Origin: Favolaschia claudopus
Lineage: Eukaryota > Basidiomycota > Agaricomycetes > Agaricales > Mycenaceae
Assembly (NCBI GenBank): GCA_037176885.1
Contig: JAWWNJ010000016.1
Location: 1,302,001-1,366,000, forward strand
Direction: 5' to 3'
DNA length: 64,000 nucleotides
Shown: positions 22,229 to 33,112 of the stretch, piece after piece
How positions within the stretch are numbered: the stretch's first letter is position 1
Layout of the letters: each line of letters opens with the position of its first letter
Translations under genes and position numbers: made by a program
Notes under the pieces: generated by a model
Told to the model about the DNA's origin: nothing
The model's database searches: none
Seen by the model: the letters and a program-made list of their open reading frames with translations, nothing else

Positions 22229-23128
22229 TTAGTACAGGAAGTACTTGGAGGTGTACTTGACGCTGATGTTGGCGGAGCCAGGGGTGCACTGTTGAAGCAT
22301 TACAAGCTCAACAATAGTGAGAAGATAAAAAGGATGCAACATACGGAGGTGGGGGGCTGCCCGCTGACGGTGTCAACACGGAACACTTGGGTAGCAAGCG
22401 ATCCCTGGACGTTGTTCAACATCAACCAGTCAACATTCTTGGCGGAGTCTTTAGGGGCAGAGATGTTCCCGGCCTTCGCGGCGACGATGAAGGCACTCGC
22501 ATCTCCCTTGAATTTGCCGGTGGAAGTGAAATCCCACTTGGGCGAGAGGCCAGTTCCAGTGATGGGGTTGGGGATAAAGTAGTGGTACTGATGCCGTGTG
22601 TGAGTAAATAGAGACAAGATGAAAGAAACGTACGCCGAGCAACATGGGTGCACCGAGCTTCTCGCCGATCGTGGTCGCGGAGACCTTGGGGGGGAGAAGG
22701 GACCACGCCATTTGGGCGACAGTCTGAATGTTGGCGAAGGCCGGGGTCTTGACTAGGCAAGAGATATCGAACAAGGAGGCGACAGCGCCGACAGAACTAG
22801 AGGCCAATTCATAAGATTAAGAATCATATGGCATCTGCAGCCAGTACAATGGAATACGCACGTGTATTTTGAAGTTGCTGCGTCGCAAGTGTAGTTCTAG
22901 TGACGCCTCAACTTCATGATCGTGGAATGTAGCAAGTTTACTGACCTGTACACCGACACCGAGAGCAACGAATTTAGGTCCCGTGGTAGGTGCAACAATG
23001 AGTGATTGGCCAGCTGGGAGGTTCATAGTCGCGGCGGAGGCGTCGCACACTTTAGGGGCGGCAGGGGCTGCAGAGACGAGCAGGGCAGCAGAAGAAAGCA
23101 CAGAGAGCAATTTCATTGCCGAGAACAT
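22229..23128 (-). CDS. DUF3455 secreted protein, copy B
   Basis: Paralogue of copy A. The ATG at 23128 (RC), or the in-frame ATG four codons later, opens a signal peptide (MKLLSVLSSAALLVSAAPAA). Conserved blocks are NLPAGQSLIVAPTTGPKFVA, LGVGVQ, NYTCDAATSKYT, VGAVASLFDISCL, GTGLSPKWDFTSTG, NVDWLMLNNVQGSLATQVFR and CTPGSANISVKYTSKYFLY, then TAA at 22229-22231. Intron positions match copy A, which supports a tandem duplication. A TATATAAAAA box (RC of 23224-23233) lies about 100 bp upstream. The Cys positions suggest a disulfide-bonded extracellular domain. The function of the family is unknown. Confidence 0.9.
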
Positions 23129-23223
23129 GGCGGAAGAATGAATGAATGTGGTGAAGGAGGATTTCAAGGAATGTGGAGGAGGGAAAGAAACACTATTGAG
23201 ACTTGGTCAAGCCCAGTGAGCTG

Positions 23224-23233
23224 TTTTTATATA
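23224..23233 (-). promoter_or_regulatory. TATA box of DUF3455 copy B
   Basis: TATATAAAAA on the minus strand, about 100 bp upstream of the ATG at 23128. Confidence 0.5.
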
Positions 23234-23470
23234 ACGAAAATTCGATATACGGCCGGACTAGAACCAGTTAGGGAACTCCGTTGGTTCACGACTTGACCCA
23301 TTGAGACGCGTTTCATCCTATTCTGATAGAGCCAGGCACATCAACTTGTCGATCGTGTAAATTTATTTCAATGACGCACCCGTATGTGAGCGCGTTCGGG
23401 TCCGAACGCGTGTCTTTCGAAGGAATTAGAGACCTATGAACGAAGTAGAGTTCATAGAAAGAAACGCGCC

Positions 23471-23887
23471 ATGTATCGAACACCAAAAATCGAGCACTTG
23501 GAGGGGCCTTGGACGTTCTTGGAAGAGATGAATGTTGCCGTATATGCCATCAGAGTTTTATTGATCAAATCAGGAATCGTGATCGAGTATGAAAATCATC
23601 ACACACCCAGCCACGTTGCGCCGACTGAACTCAAAAAAATAATACAATTCGGCCGCGAAATACTTATGTGTGAAGTTCCTGACCATCTTTTCGGATGCAC
23701 TTTGCTACATCTCTCGAGGTTGAGAAACGTTTGTCGTGAACGAGAAATTATGGGGCCTTGCCGCTGTCCCTCCCATGAAAGTGCGGGAATTGTTGACATG
23801 CTAATTCAACCACCTCACCTGGCTAGACTGAATGTGGTTATTCCTCAAGACAGTGAGTGTCCTGTGGTAAACACACTGCCGAGTTGA
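23471..23887 (+). CDS. Hypothetical single-exon ORF
   Basis: A genuine ATG at 23471 opens 138 codons without an intron (MYRTPKIEHLEGPWTFLEEM at the start). Two Cys/Leu-rich stretches follow, but no signal peptide or recognised domain. It sits alone between the DUF3455 cluster and the OYE gene. It could be a lineage-specific gene, a relic, or chance; transcript data would decide. Confidence 0.22.
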   Translation: MYRTPKIEHLEGPWTFLEEMNVAVYAIRVLLIKSGIVIEYENHHTPSHVAPTELKKIIQFGREILMCEVPDHLFGCTLLHLSRLRNVCREREIMGPCRCPSHESAGIVDMLIQPPHLARLNVVIPQDSECPVVNTLPS

Positions 23888-24451
23888 ATCGAACGGATTC
23901 CGTATGCAGACTGAGACGAATCGAATGTTTGATGTTTCGGTGAGGCCGAATTTTCTCAAACGATAAGTACCAGAGAACCGGGATGGGGGCGGCTTCCCGA
24001 GGCTTCCCGCTTTGACAGGACTTGAAAAGGTTATCGGTTCCGCTCGCGGTCTCCAAGCCAACGAAGGCCAACGACCAATGACATGGATTTCCCGAAGATC
24101 AGAGTGATTTGATACGGGATAGGAGGCCTGGAGGCTGGAGTGATTCCCTGGCGACTCCTGACGACCTACGACGTGGTTGTGTGCTGGGCGGCGGCACTTG
24201 AACATGGTGGACCAGGTATATTTTTCCTCGAACCCACACACGGATGAGGGAGATTCAGGCAATACGGTACTAGGCGATAATGTTCAATCGCACCTCGTCG
24301 AGATCGAGCTAGCGTGCCAAATAACTCCAATCTCGCGCATTGTCGTTCGATCTATCTGGAAGACAACAACTCAGAAGTGAGTTCCACTGGTGAACGAATC
24401 CAAAGTAAAGAAAGGGCGCGCAAGGTACTTCCTTTCTCAAAAAACCCTTTT

Positions 24452-26066
24452 CTAAAGAAAACCAATCCCGGCAGCAGCTGCAAACACCAAAGCAGCGACC
24501 ACAATCAGCCCCGCACCCACGAGTACTCGCGGTTCAGACATCTCTGGTCCTAACCAAGCCCACATCCACCAGATGCCTCCCAGCGCTCCGATGTCATAAT
24601 CCGGGACGGAAAACTCCGTTGAAGCCAGACGTCGCAGCGCAACAACATACCAAGCCATCACGGTCCCCGCGCCAAGGAGGCGTATGCGGGGCATGCGGCT
24701 TAAGATGCTTGGAAGGCGGAGGTCGGGTGGTGAGGCGAACGCTGTTTCGACAGAACAGTTACGTTTGAGAAGACTGGGGAGATCAGGACGCAAAACCGCC
24801 GCGCGTCCGAGCCCTAAGAGGTCGGCGTGTTGAGAAGAGAGTGCAGTCTGTAGCTGCGCGGGTGTGGTGAGTCCACCTGTGAGGAGGATGAGTGGCGGGC
24901 GGGGTGAGGTGGAAACTGTCTTGAGGGCTTGGGATGCAAAGGCGGCGAAGATAGTTTGCCGTGTGGAAGGACTGGCAAGGAAGTCTAGATGTATACAGTG
25001 TTCAGTTTTTCTATACGAGATAGATTAACAACAAACCCGGTTTTTCGTAGTCTCCCCCGCTGATCTCGATAAAGTCCACTAGCCCCCATTCTGCTATGAT
25101 ACGAATATGCTCGAGCGCGCGGGATTCCCCTTCGTAATCAGCTGAATTGATTTTCAAACCGAGCACGAAATCGTCTGGGACTGCAGCGCGGGTGTCCACT
25201 ACGATGCGGTGCAGAAGTCGGAGAGGATCCTCTCCATAGCTGTCTGTTCGTTTATTAGACTGTATACAGTCATTTGAATGCGAGCAACATTGTGATATCT
25301 GATTACCTTTGCAGACATGAACTGGGCCAATAGATCTGAAGAAAGTTGTCAAGGAGATCAAAATAATGGAGGGAGAGTCTTACATCCATGCGCTCCGTGA
25401 AGCTGAACGCCGTCGAAACCTGCCTGAACGGCTAAGTTGGCCCCGCGCACAAAGGCTTGGACAACCTCGTCGATCTCAGCGAGGGACATTGGGCGAGGAA
25501 CTTGGAACATGAGGCGGTGCAGTAGAGTAGACCAGAAGCCACCATCTTTGGCAGAGGAACCAAGACGAAGTCTGCTTGGTCCTAGTGGTGGGACAAAAGG
25601 AAATCTTCCGCCTACAGCGTTGGGGGACTGTCGGCCAGCGTGGCTCAACTGCATTATCGCCAATGGTTTGTTCTGTCGCTGAGCGTCACCATGAATGGCG
25701 TCAGCCCATTTTTTGAAAGGCTGAAGGGTGGATTCGGATCTGAAGTGGCGCGGAACGACGACGTCTCGAGCAAGACAGAGATGTTGAGGCGAAACTTGGA
25801 CGTTTCCAGTTATGATCATTCCCCAGTCATGCATGGACCATTTCGAGTAAAGTCGTAGGTGGTATTTGTTGGGAGGGCCGCCAAAGACTAGGAGGCCACC
25901 CAGATGTTCGTAGAGTGCAACCTTGCTTGACTTGTAAACAAAATTATAAGAAAACGGATGAAAAGGTTACTACTTTGACGAGCCGATTAGGCAGAGCGCG
26001 TCCGCAAGGTAGAGTAATTGAAGAGAACACTGCATCCTCATGATAACTCATTGGCATGCTATCCAT
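24452..26066 (-). CDS. NADH:flavin oxidoreductase, Old Yellow Enzyme family
   Basis: FMN-dependent ene-reductase or related oxidoreductase with a TIM-barrel fold. The ATG at 26066 (RC) gives MDSMPMSYHEDAVFSSITLP. Family blocks follow: GRALPNRLVK, WGMIITGNVQVS, QLSHAGRQSP, DGVQLHGAHG (substrate/FMN-site His residues), YLLAQFMS spanning two introns, NKRTDSYGED, FIEISGGDYEKPG, LLTGGLTTPAQLQTAL and DLLGLGRAAVLRPDLP. About five introns were found. The C-terminal 100 residues include IRLLGAGTVMAWYVVALRRL and finish with a hydrophobic VLVGAGLIVVAALVFAAAAG segment, so a tail-anchored membrane association is likely. All splice borders are canonical and the frame is intact. The substrate is unknown. 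Confidence 0.92.
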
Positions 26067-27127
26067 TGGTGGGTGGCATGGAGGTTCGAGTTTGGCATTT
26101 GATCGCGTCAAAGTGAGTTAGCCGCGCCTAGTTTCAAACTCCGCTCCGGGCGCTCCGCCGAAGTTCCCTCACCGCTGGTTTGCCGCTGGTTCTTCTTGCT
26201 GTTTTTCTCAATGTCCGGCGGCTGCATTGCTTCAATTTCTACCTGCTACTAACTTTTGCGCCGATGGTCCGAACAGCGCTGCGAAAAAACCCTGCCGCTA
26301 TCAATGCCTCGAACGGTTCACCGGGATCCACAACAAGTACTGCAAGTTTTTTCAATGCAACATTTGCTGGATGGGGGGACCTGGCTCTGAGTTACCGCAA
26401 CAAGCTACGCCCGCCGGGCGATTGTCACCTAAGGCTATATTTGCTTGACGCTTCACCGTATGGCCACGACTTCCTTTAGGGCACTTCTCTTGATGTTGGC
26501 ATCAGCCCATAGACCACTCTCGACTCCAATCATTAAAACTGTGGGCGTCAACAATTCGTAAACACCCTCGATCCCGCCCCCAATGTCCCCACATTCAAAG
26601 GCAGCTTCACGCTTCCTCGATATGAAGGGTATGTCTCTTTACTTTATTTTTTCGTTCATCCTTTTATCTGTCATCTCTTCCTTCCATCCATCCATTCATC
26701 GGATGCAGCCCGGCATAACCTGTCAGCAGTGCTCAATTTCATTTTTGATATGGGCAGCTTCCTCGGCGCGTGAAACTCAGCCATCCTTCGCGGGAAGGAA
26801 TTCTCGCACGGTGTTTCTTTCTTTAACCCGGAATAATGTGTTGCGAGTGCCATAGCGTGCGCTCGTCTTCGACGAGGAACACGCCTCGAGGAATACACTA
26901 CGTCTTCCTGAGGAAGGACGGGCGCAATCTACGACGGAGGGAGTGGCGTACATCGGTTTCGATGAGTTGCAGGAAAATGAAAACAGAAGTGTGCCCACGT
27001 CACTCGAAATGGAGTAGGATTTTTTAAACGACTCAAATCCCCGCCACCGAAGCCGGCAACGTGTTTAGAGCATGCTACTATCTGTGTCTGCCCATCCGCT
27101 CTGTCGTGCTGCTTTGAATCTCTCGCC
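26067..27127 (+). other. Promoter region plus possible decayed exons
   Basis: About 1 kb between the divergent OYE and F-box genes. Around 26580-26840 a splice-consistent pair of islands can be read on the plus strand (PNVPTFKGSFTLPRYE, then ARHNLSAVLNFIFDMGSFLG). It is followed by a stop codon and then a further coding-like stretch (NSAILRGKEFSHGVSFFNPE) with another stop. This looks like a degenerate gene fragment of an unrecognised family rather than a live gene. Confidence 0.28.
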
Positions 27128-28398
27128 ATGCTTGCTCTTTTGCTTTTCGCCTTTTTGCTGGCAGGAATCTTCGTATTCCTGACTCAGATATGGTGCCAGA
27201 GTCGACTGTATGGTGCGTTCCTCGTCACCTCAAAACGGCCTGAATTTTCACTTCAGGCGTGGAAGCACACCCTAGATCTCAGCCGACCAAACGCACATCG
27301 GCAGCTCAGCGCTGCAACGAAGACGCTCTGCGTCTCATTTTCGAACTTTGCTCAGAATCGACGCTGGCAAGTGCAGGCTGCGTATGTCAGCAGTGGATGA
27401 TCCCCGCACAGAAGGAGCTTTTCTCCAGCATAGCTTCGAGTATTCCGCCCCGGCGCAGTGATGCCCTGAGTTGGGCTCTAATCGACGCCCCGCGCCTGCG
27501 GTCATATATCCGGAGAGTCACAATATTTGTCGTTGATTCGGACGGGCTAAAGCGCTACTCTTGGCTGCGCATGCTGCCTCCGTACACCCTCGTTTCACTA
27601 GAGTTGAATGGGTTTCCGACCGCAGCCCTACATCTCGAACTAGCCAACCTTCTCCTTACGTCGTCGAGCCTATCTACATTGCGGCGCCTAGTAATATCCC
27701 GTCCGGCTCTAGGCGTGCCCGGTGTTCTCGAGGCATGTTGTTCCAGTTCGTTCTTGGAGCACCTCGGAGTGATATTCCTTGGCGGACCTGTTACCCACTC
27801 CTCCTCCATTCTTCCCTTCAAACGCAACCTTTCCCGGTTGAGTTTACGAGGGCCGGACTTTGTGGAGGAAATGTCTGTTTTGATTCGTGCATGCGGCGCG
27901 TCGCTCCGCTGGCTCGACGTGGAACTCACCCACTGGCCTCGTTCAACAGGGTACACCCTGCTTGCGGCTGCACTCCGGGAAGTACCACAGTTGGAATATC
28001 TCTACCTCCGCTGGCCAGAATCGCACCCCACCCCCTTCCTCGACGGTCTCAGCACCCTCCTTCCCAATCTCCGCGTCCTTGATGCCGGCGCACACGTCTA
28101 CACCGCGACACTTTTCTCCAACCTCCCTCCGATGTTGGAGATCCTTCGTCTCAAATATACGCAATTGTATAGTGCCGCATTGCCGAACGACATGGTCGAC
28201 TACGCATATTTTCCTGCAGAGGCAGCGGTCGCTGGCTTGTCGGCGCATTCCGCACTGCATACCTTCACGCTCTCTCCGAGCGAATGTTCTTTCATTGAAT
28301 TTCCGGCACTCGTTACTTCGAGGAAGGCATTGAGATGCCGGATTGTGACTCCGGACTGTGTACAGGCAAAAACCTTGGATCTGTTGGGCGAGCACTGA
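27128..28398 (+). CDS. F-box protein with N-terminal membrane segment
   Basis: Predicted SCF ubiquitin-ligase substrate receptor. Exon 1 (27128-27212) encodes a hydrophobic N-terminus (LALLLFAFLLAGIFVFLTQI). Exon 2 (27257-28398) carries the rest, for 408 codons. The F-box spans about residues 45-85 (CNEDALRLIFELCSESTLAS then CVCQQW). It is followed by Leu-rich irregular repeats typical of Agaricomycete F-box/LRR-like proteins (TLVSLELNGFP, LSTLRRLVISR, LEYLYLRWPES, LPNLRVLDAGA). These families are numerous and fast evolving in mushrooms. A membrane-anchored F-box protein is unusual; an alternative is that exon 1 is not part of the mature transcript and translation starts elsewhere. Confidence 0.82.
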
Positions 28399-28708
28399 CA
28401 GGCATGATACAACATTCATAACAGTTGAAACTCGAGTACCGGCAAGCAGTACATAGTAGTAATTTGTATAAGATATATGTACGGCGACTCTCGGCGAGTC
28501 GTAGCTTATTTGGTGCGCGGGAAATATAGATTTACAGCCCGAAATCACTATTCTCAGTATACCCCGGCATCCAACAGTCGCAGTGGGTCCCAAAGTTACG
28601 AAGTAACGGCCATCAGAGCGGCCATCATGATACCACATCATTGATGCTGAGCAGCCTTGCCGCCTTGACCTTGCCTTTCCACCACAACCTGCATTCAAAA
28701 GTGCAGTT

Positions 28709-29765
28709 ATGGCTTCAGAATCCAACACATCCAACCGCGTCAAGGATCTCTGGTTCTCCGATGGGAGCTTGGTTGTTCGTGCTGAAACCTCGATGTTTCG
28801 CGTTTCCGGCGCAGTACTCGCAGCAAGATCTACCGTTTTCGAAGATATGCTCTCATTTCCTCAGCCAGGGTTGGGTGCATCGGATGTGGAACGCTTTGAA
28901 GGTGTTCCAATTGTGGAACTCCATGACTCAGCCGTCGAGGTAGAGCCGTTTCTTCGAGCAATCTTCGACTCCAGGTATGTCAAGGTTCGCATAAGAGTTC
29001 GATTTCACAGAGATATTTACACACTTTCTTCCTCTAAGTTTCTTTATGCCACCGCCCTCATCCCCTCGTCTATCTGATGTTCTTGCTGTTGCACGGCTGA
29101 GCAACAAATATGACGTTCAATACCTCTTCCGACGAGCGCTAGATCATCTTTCTAACAGCTTCTCCATCGAGCTCTCTGTCTTTCTCAATAATTTGAACAA
29201 ATTTTCTCCTGGCTTCTCTGGCCTGAAAACAACACCAGAGCTCCATCTACAAGTTTTACGTCTTCTCCACGAAGTGAATGCTCTGTGGCTTCTCCCCTCT
29301 GCATATGCACGAGCGGCAAAATGCCTTCCAGAAAAACTATTTGTCGCGCCATCGTGGAGCACCCTCCCCGACCTCATCAAGACAAAATTACATATCGTGC
29401 ACGCGCATCAGACCCGCCACATCGTGGCGCTCGTACACGCTGTCGGGACGGAGTGGGACACGATACCGCAGGCGCAGGCGTGTCAAACTCCGCAGACATG
29501 CTCCGTGGAGATTCTCTCCGTTATCAGTGCCCTTCTGGAGCAAGTTGGCAATGTCGACACGGAGTTCAATTTCTTTGATGTGAAGGACATTTTTGTCCCC
29601 AGCGTATGGGAGGATCTAGGATCCCCCATGTGCAACGCGTGCAAGTCAGTGCGGGAGGAGCAGCTCACGATACGGATGCAGCAAGTGTGGGATGCGCTGC
29701 CAGGGACCCTGGGGTTACCTCCATGGGATGAACTTAGGCTCATGAAAGATACCGCTGTAGCGTGA
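28709..29765 (+). CDS. BTB/POZ domain protein
   Basis: Two exons (28709-28974, 29039-29765) give 330 codons. The BTB fold occupies the N-terminal 110 residues: VKDLWFSDGSLVVRAETSMF, RVSGAVLAARSTVFEDML, VPIVELHDSAVEVEPFLRAI, then IFDSSFFMPPP across the intron and LSDVLAVARLSNKYDVQYLF. The remainder is helical and resembles the C-terminal half of the large Agaricomycete BTB family, with CNACKSVREEQ near the end. The likely role is an adaptor or oligomeriser, possibly Cullin-3 linked; the partner is unknown. It follows the F-box gene by 310 bp in the same direction. Confidence 0.88.
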
Positions 29766-30242
29766 TCTACAACGATTGAAGTAGTCTTCCATTCATACTA
29801 CAGCCATCATATCCATGCGCGTTTCGACTTTCAAGAGCGTTTTGAACTTTTGACAAGTCTGCTCAAGATAATGGATTTGTTTTGAAACCTTTCGATAGCC
29901 AACCGATAGCTCAAGTTTTTTGCTAACGACCCCGGAACTTCTTTCACCTCTCGGACCGCCTCATCCGCCATGAAGCACCATAATTGTGGAACACGGCCGC
30001 GCTGTCTTCACCCATCGATTGGTATGTATCGAGTCTCTGCTCCGAACTTCTCTTAGTTTTTGCCGCGGCACAAGCTGGACGCCGAAGCAGACATGGATCA
30101 CATTACGCGACTATATAATCGACGCTGCAATCCCGATCAATATCTTTACCAGCTCTCCTTCCGCGACCACCACCACGGCGCCTCGCCGCAAATTCTCCTC
30201 TTATCCCCACCCCCTCGTTTTCAGCAACGCCCCGCAAACTTA
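29766..30242. other. Intergenic between BTB and Rheb genes
   Basis: Holds the BTB 3' flank and the Rheb promoter/5' UTR, which has a C/T-rich stretch just before the ATG at 30243. No other gene is supported. Confidence 0.45.
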
Positions 30243-31067
30243 ATGCCCAAGATCACCCTCGACTCGAGGAAAATCGTTGTCCTAGGCTCGCCACGAGTTG
30301 GTGGGGTGTCGTTACCACAGTCGGTGTAAGATTTTGGTGTAGACTTATGCGCACGGCTGCCAGGCAAATCCTCTCTCGTGAATCAATTCGTAGAGAATAC
30401 CTTCACTCAAGTATACCAACCCAGCATGAAGACGACATTCAGTAAAACCATCACGCTTGCCGGTAGAGACTATCCTTGCCAAATTATAGATACCGAAGGC
30501 CAGGTGAGCCAGCTCTTATCACGCTCAGGCTCATAACTGGCACAAACTCACTCGCTGCCAGGATGAATTTTCCCAGATGAACGAACACTATGCAATCGGG
30601 GTACATGGCTACATTCTAGTCTACGCCATTGATTCTCGCATATCCTTTGAAATGGTTCAAGTCATATACGATAAGATCATCAGCTACTCTGGGCAACCGG
30701 TGGGTGAAGTTCCTGCTATCATTGTGGGCACGAAAGCGGACTTGGCGATGCGGTGGGTCAGCCAGTGTACGGCAACATAAAGTAGATTAACTTGTCTCGC
30801 GTTCTATAGCCGTCAAGTGGACTCCAAGGAAGGGCAAGATCTCGCACAGCAAAACAAGACTGCTTGGGTAGAAACGAGTGCCTTGCGAAATGAAAACGTT
30901 GGTGAGTTGATACCATAATCTCTCGTCATTTGTTGACTCTAGAATTAAATCCTTGTTGTGCGTCGCATGTAGGTAGAGTTTTCGAACTCTGTTTAGAGGA
31001 AATAGAAAAGGCGAATAAGCCTCCAACGCCGACCACTAATAAAGGGTCACGGTGCGTTGTGATGTAG
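30243..31067 (+). CDS. Rheb-family small GTPase
   Basis: Ras-superfamily GTPase of the Rheb group, which activates TOR signalling at endomembranes. The ATG at 30243 gives PKITLDSRKIVVLGSPRVGK. Motifs are G1 GSPRVGKSS (split by the intron 30301-30363), the effector loop YQPSMKTTFSK, G3 DTEGQDEF, G4 GTKADL and G5 ETSA. The protein ends GSRCVVM, a CaaX box for farnesylation, with TAG at 31065-31067. About six short introns are present. Two motif variants stand out: DTEGQ where Rheb/Ras usually have DTAGQ, and TKAD where the guanine-specificity motif is normally NKxD. The gene otherwise looks intact. Confidence 0.92.
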
Positions 31068-31353
31068 GTCCCCGGTCAACACAATATGGCAACTAGGTGG
31101 TTCGTGTAGTACTCCAGTGAGTTCTTTCATAGTCCCTTGAACGACCGAGGGATAACCACCAACACCAAAGTTGCGGCTGTTCCGCGAAGGAGGATGTTTG
31201 TTGTAATCGGTTCTCAGATTCTCTCTCATAATGTAGATGGTTTAATCTTCTTTCCAACTTGTAACGGGCTCTGAATCAGCCATATACTTGCACAAAAGCA
31301 CCCTTACAGCCTGGTAGTACAAATAGGATACATATGTATAAACTCTTTATCAT

Positions 31354-33054
31354 TTACTGATACACCCTCAGAGCATTGAACTCGAAGTAAGCGTTGGTGA
31401 ATGCCGACGGATTGTTGTTCACGAAATCTGTGCCGCCATTATTTTGGGGCAGAGTATAGAGTAGATGACAAGGAGACATACCAACGCAAGAGGATGGACA
31501 GCCGGAAGAACCATAGACGGCACCGGCCCAGTCGCCACCTGTGATCATAAATTCATTGACAGTGAAACGTTAATCCGGAGGCTACCCACAGAAAGTAACT
31601 GTTTACACACAGCTGTCAATATAATCCAACTGCTCGAAGTTCGAACGACGTACGATTGATAATAATATTATGTCTCCCAAACTTCGATGAAATTGGGCAG
31701 CTTGTGCTGGGGAAATTGGCGACAGGCGTACCCTGTACTCCGGTTCAAAATAATGCCTCCTTGTTACGAAACCAACATACCCAGCTATCGGTGTTGACGG
31801 ACGTTCCTCCGGCACTGACATCGGATGGGACGCCGCCGCTTCGTGGCCAGAACCAAACCTTTATGAAAGAGTTTGTGCGTTCCATCGCAAACCTTGAATT
31901 ATTTCAATTAAATTTTCTGCGAGCCATTGAAGACGTCAAAAGAAATACCATCCTCCGCCGTTGCTGTTGAACGTCGGACCATAACTCCTTGCGTCGTCCA
32001 TCCTCACACCACAACCGGAATTTCCGGTCGCTGCGACATCGCAGTTGTTGATTAGTGCAGTGCTGCCACGATTCCCTGGTCTGGCAGATGCATTTGCGGC
32101 GGAAATGATTGAGCTTACCCTGTTTGTGATCGGCTAGCGGGCATTGTACAACCTTTTCGTTGATTCAGAAACGGCTGAATGAGAAAAAAATCGGTGAGTC
32201 CTGACCCGCATTGGTGTGTAGAGTAGCTTGATTGGGGCCCTGATCGTTGACTCCTTCCAGAATATCCACCTTGAATTTTGCGTTCATTTACCGAATCGCA
32301 GAGCACTCAGAAGACATACCTCTCCCTAGTATGTGGCGTTATTAGTTTATCGTTCAATGATAAGTACTATTCATGTAAGTGCTAACCTGGTTAGGCCAAT
32401 CGGCGCCGACAGTCCACTTTAAAGGGTTAGTCCGGGCGAAGAAGAAGGTTTATTTCAATGACGGCTACCAATGCAGGCCAAGTCCTATATCGGAACGTTT
32501 TCAGACGCTGGTCTGCAGGTATCAAGGATCGAGACTCACCCGCATCCTTGTGGCATGTGCTTGACATCGAATCTTCAAAGCCGAATTTTGTTGAAAGATC
32601 GAGTAGAAAGAAGGCGGGAAACGCATACATCGTGACAGCGGTAGTGAACTGCTTGTTGGACTTCAGTCTGACTGAATTACGGCCTGAAAAAAATAAAATA
32701 AATGAGCTCGACAGTAAGCATAAATACGAGCTGCCATTACCTGTTCCGCTCGGATTTAAAACTGTTCTGGAGTCGGCTCGGAGGACGAAAGAGTTGGCTG
32801 AAGCAAATGTCAGGTTCTGGCTTGCTGCGGTTTGCGCATTGACGTAGTTACTGAAAATCAAAATCAGCAACTTTTCCCCCTGTGCGTCGTCAGGCCGCAA
32901 CCTACACTCTTCCATGGGTTGGATCCGGAATCGCCTCGTATGAGAACGCGGATTGGAAGCCGGAGCCGACGATATTGTCTGTCCGTTGGTAGGTAGCCCC
33001 TGCGACGAGACGCACAAAAGGGAGAAGTGCAACAACTACAGAGATTGAAATCAT
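31354..33054 (-). CDS. Glycoside hydrolase family 16 (beta-glucanase-like)
   Basis: Secreted GH16 enzyme, likely a laminarinase-type beta-1,3(1,3-1,4)-glucanase acting on fungal or plant cell-wall glucans. The ATG at 33054 (RC) starts a signal peptide (MISISVVVALLPFVRLVAG). At least eleven short introns split it. Conserved blocks are GRNSVRLKS, IFDVKHMPQGCGTWPALW, TVGADWPNQ, then GE-VDILEGVNDQG, which holds the catalytic GExDxxE motif, GCTMPASRSQTG, NCDVAATGNSGCGVRM, IKVWFWPRSGGVPSDV, GDWAGAVYGSSGCPSSC and DFVNNNPSAFTNAYFEFNAL, ending RVYQ. The Gly-Glu of the catalytic motif comes from a 6-nt microexon (32320-32325). A TATA box lies about 55 bp upstream. No disruption was found. Confidence 0.92.
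32320..32325 (-). other. 6-nt microexon (GGA GAG) of the GH16 gene
   Basis: The minus strand reads ...AACCAG / gttagc...cacatactag / GGAGAG / gtatgt...aaaattcaag / GTGGATATTCTG. Flanking introns are 32326-32386 (61 nt) and 32270-32319 (50 nt). All three junctions are phase 0. Joining them restores NQ-GE-VDILE, the GH16 catalytic signature; omitting the microexon removes the nucleophile Glu. Confidence 0.8.
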
Positions 33055-33104
33055 GAGGAAATCGAACGCCTGTCCAACGAACGGGATACGACGACCTCCA
33101 TATC

Positions 33105-33112
33105 ATTTTATA
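33105..33112 (-). promoter_or_regulatory. TATA box of the GH16 gene
   Basis: TATAAAAT on the minus strand, about 55 bp upstream of the ATG at 33054. Confidence 0.55.

Noticed and set aside
27943..28743. 266-codon minus-strand frame
   Set aside because: Antisense to the F-box exon, with no domain; the sense frame has clear F-box/LRR-like features.
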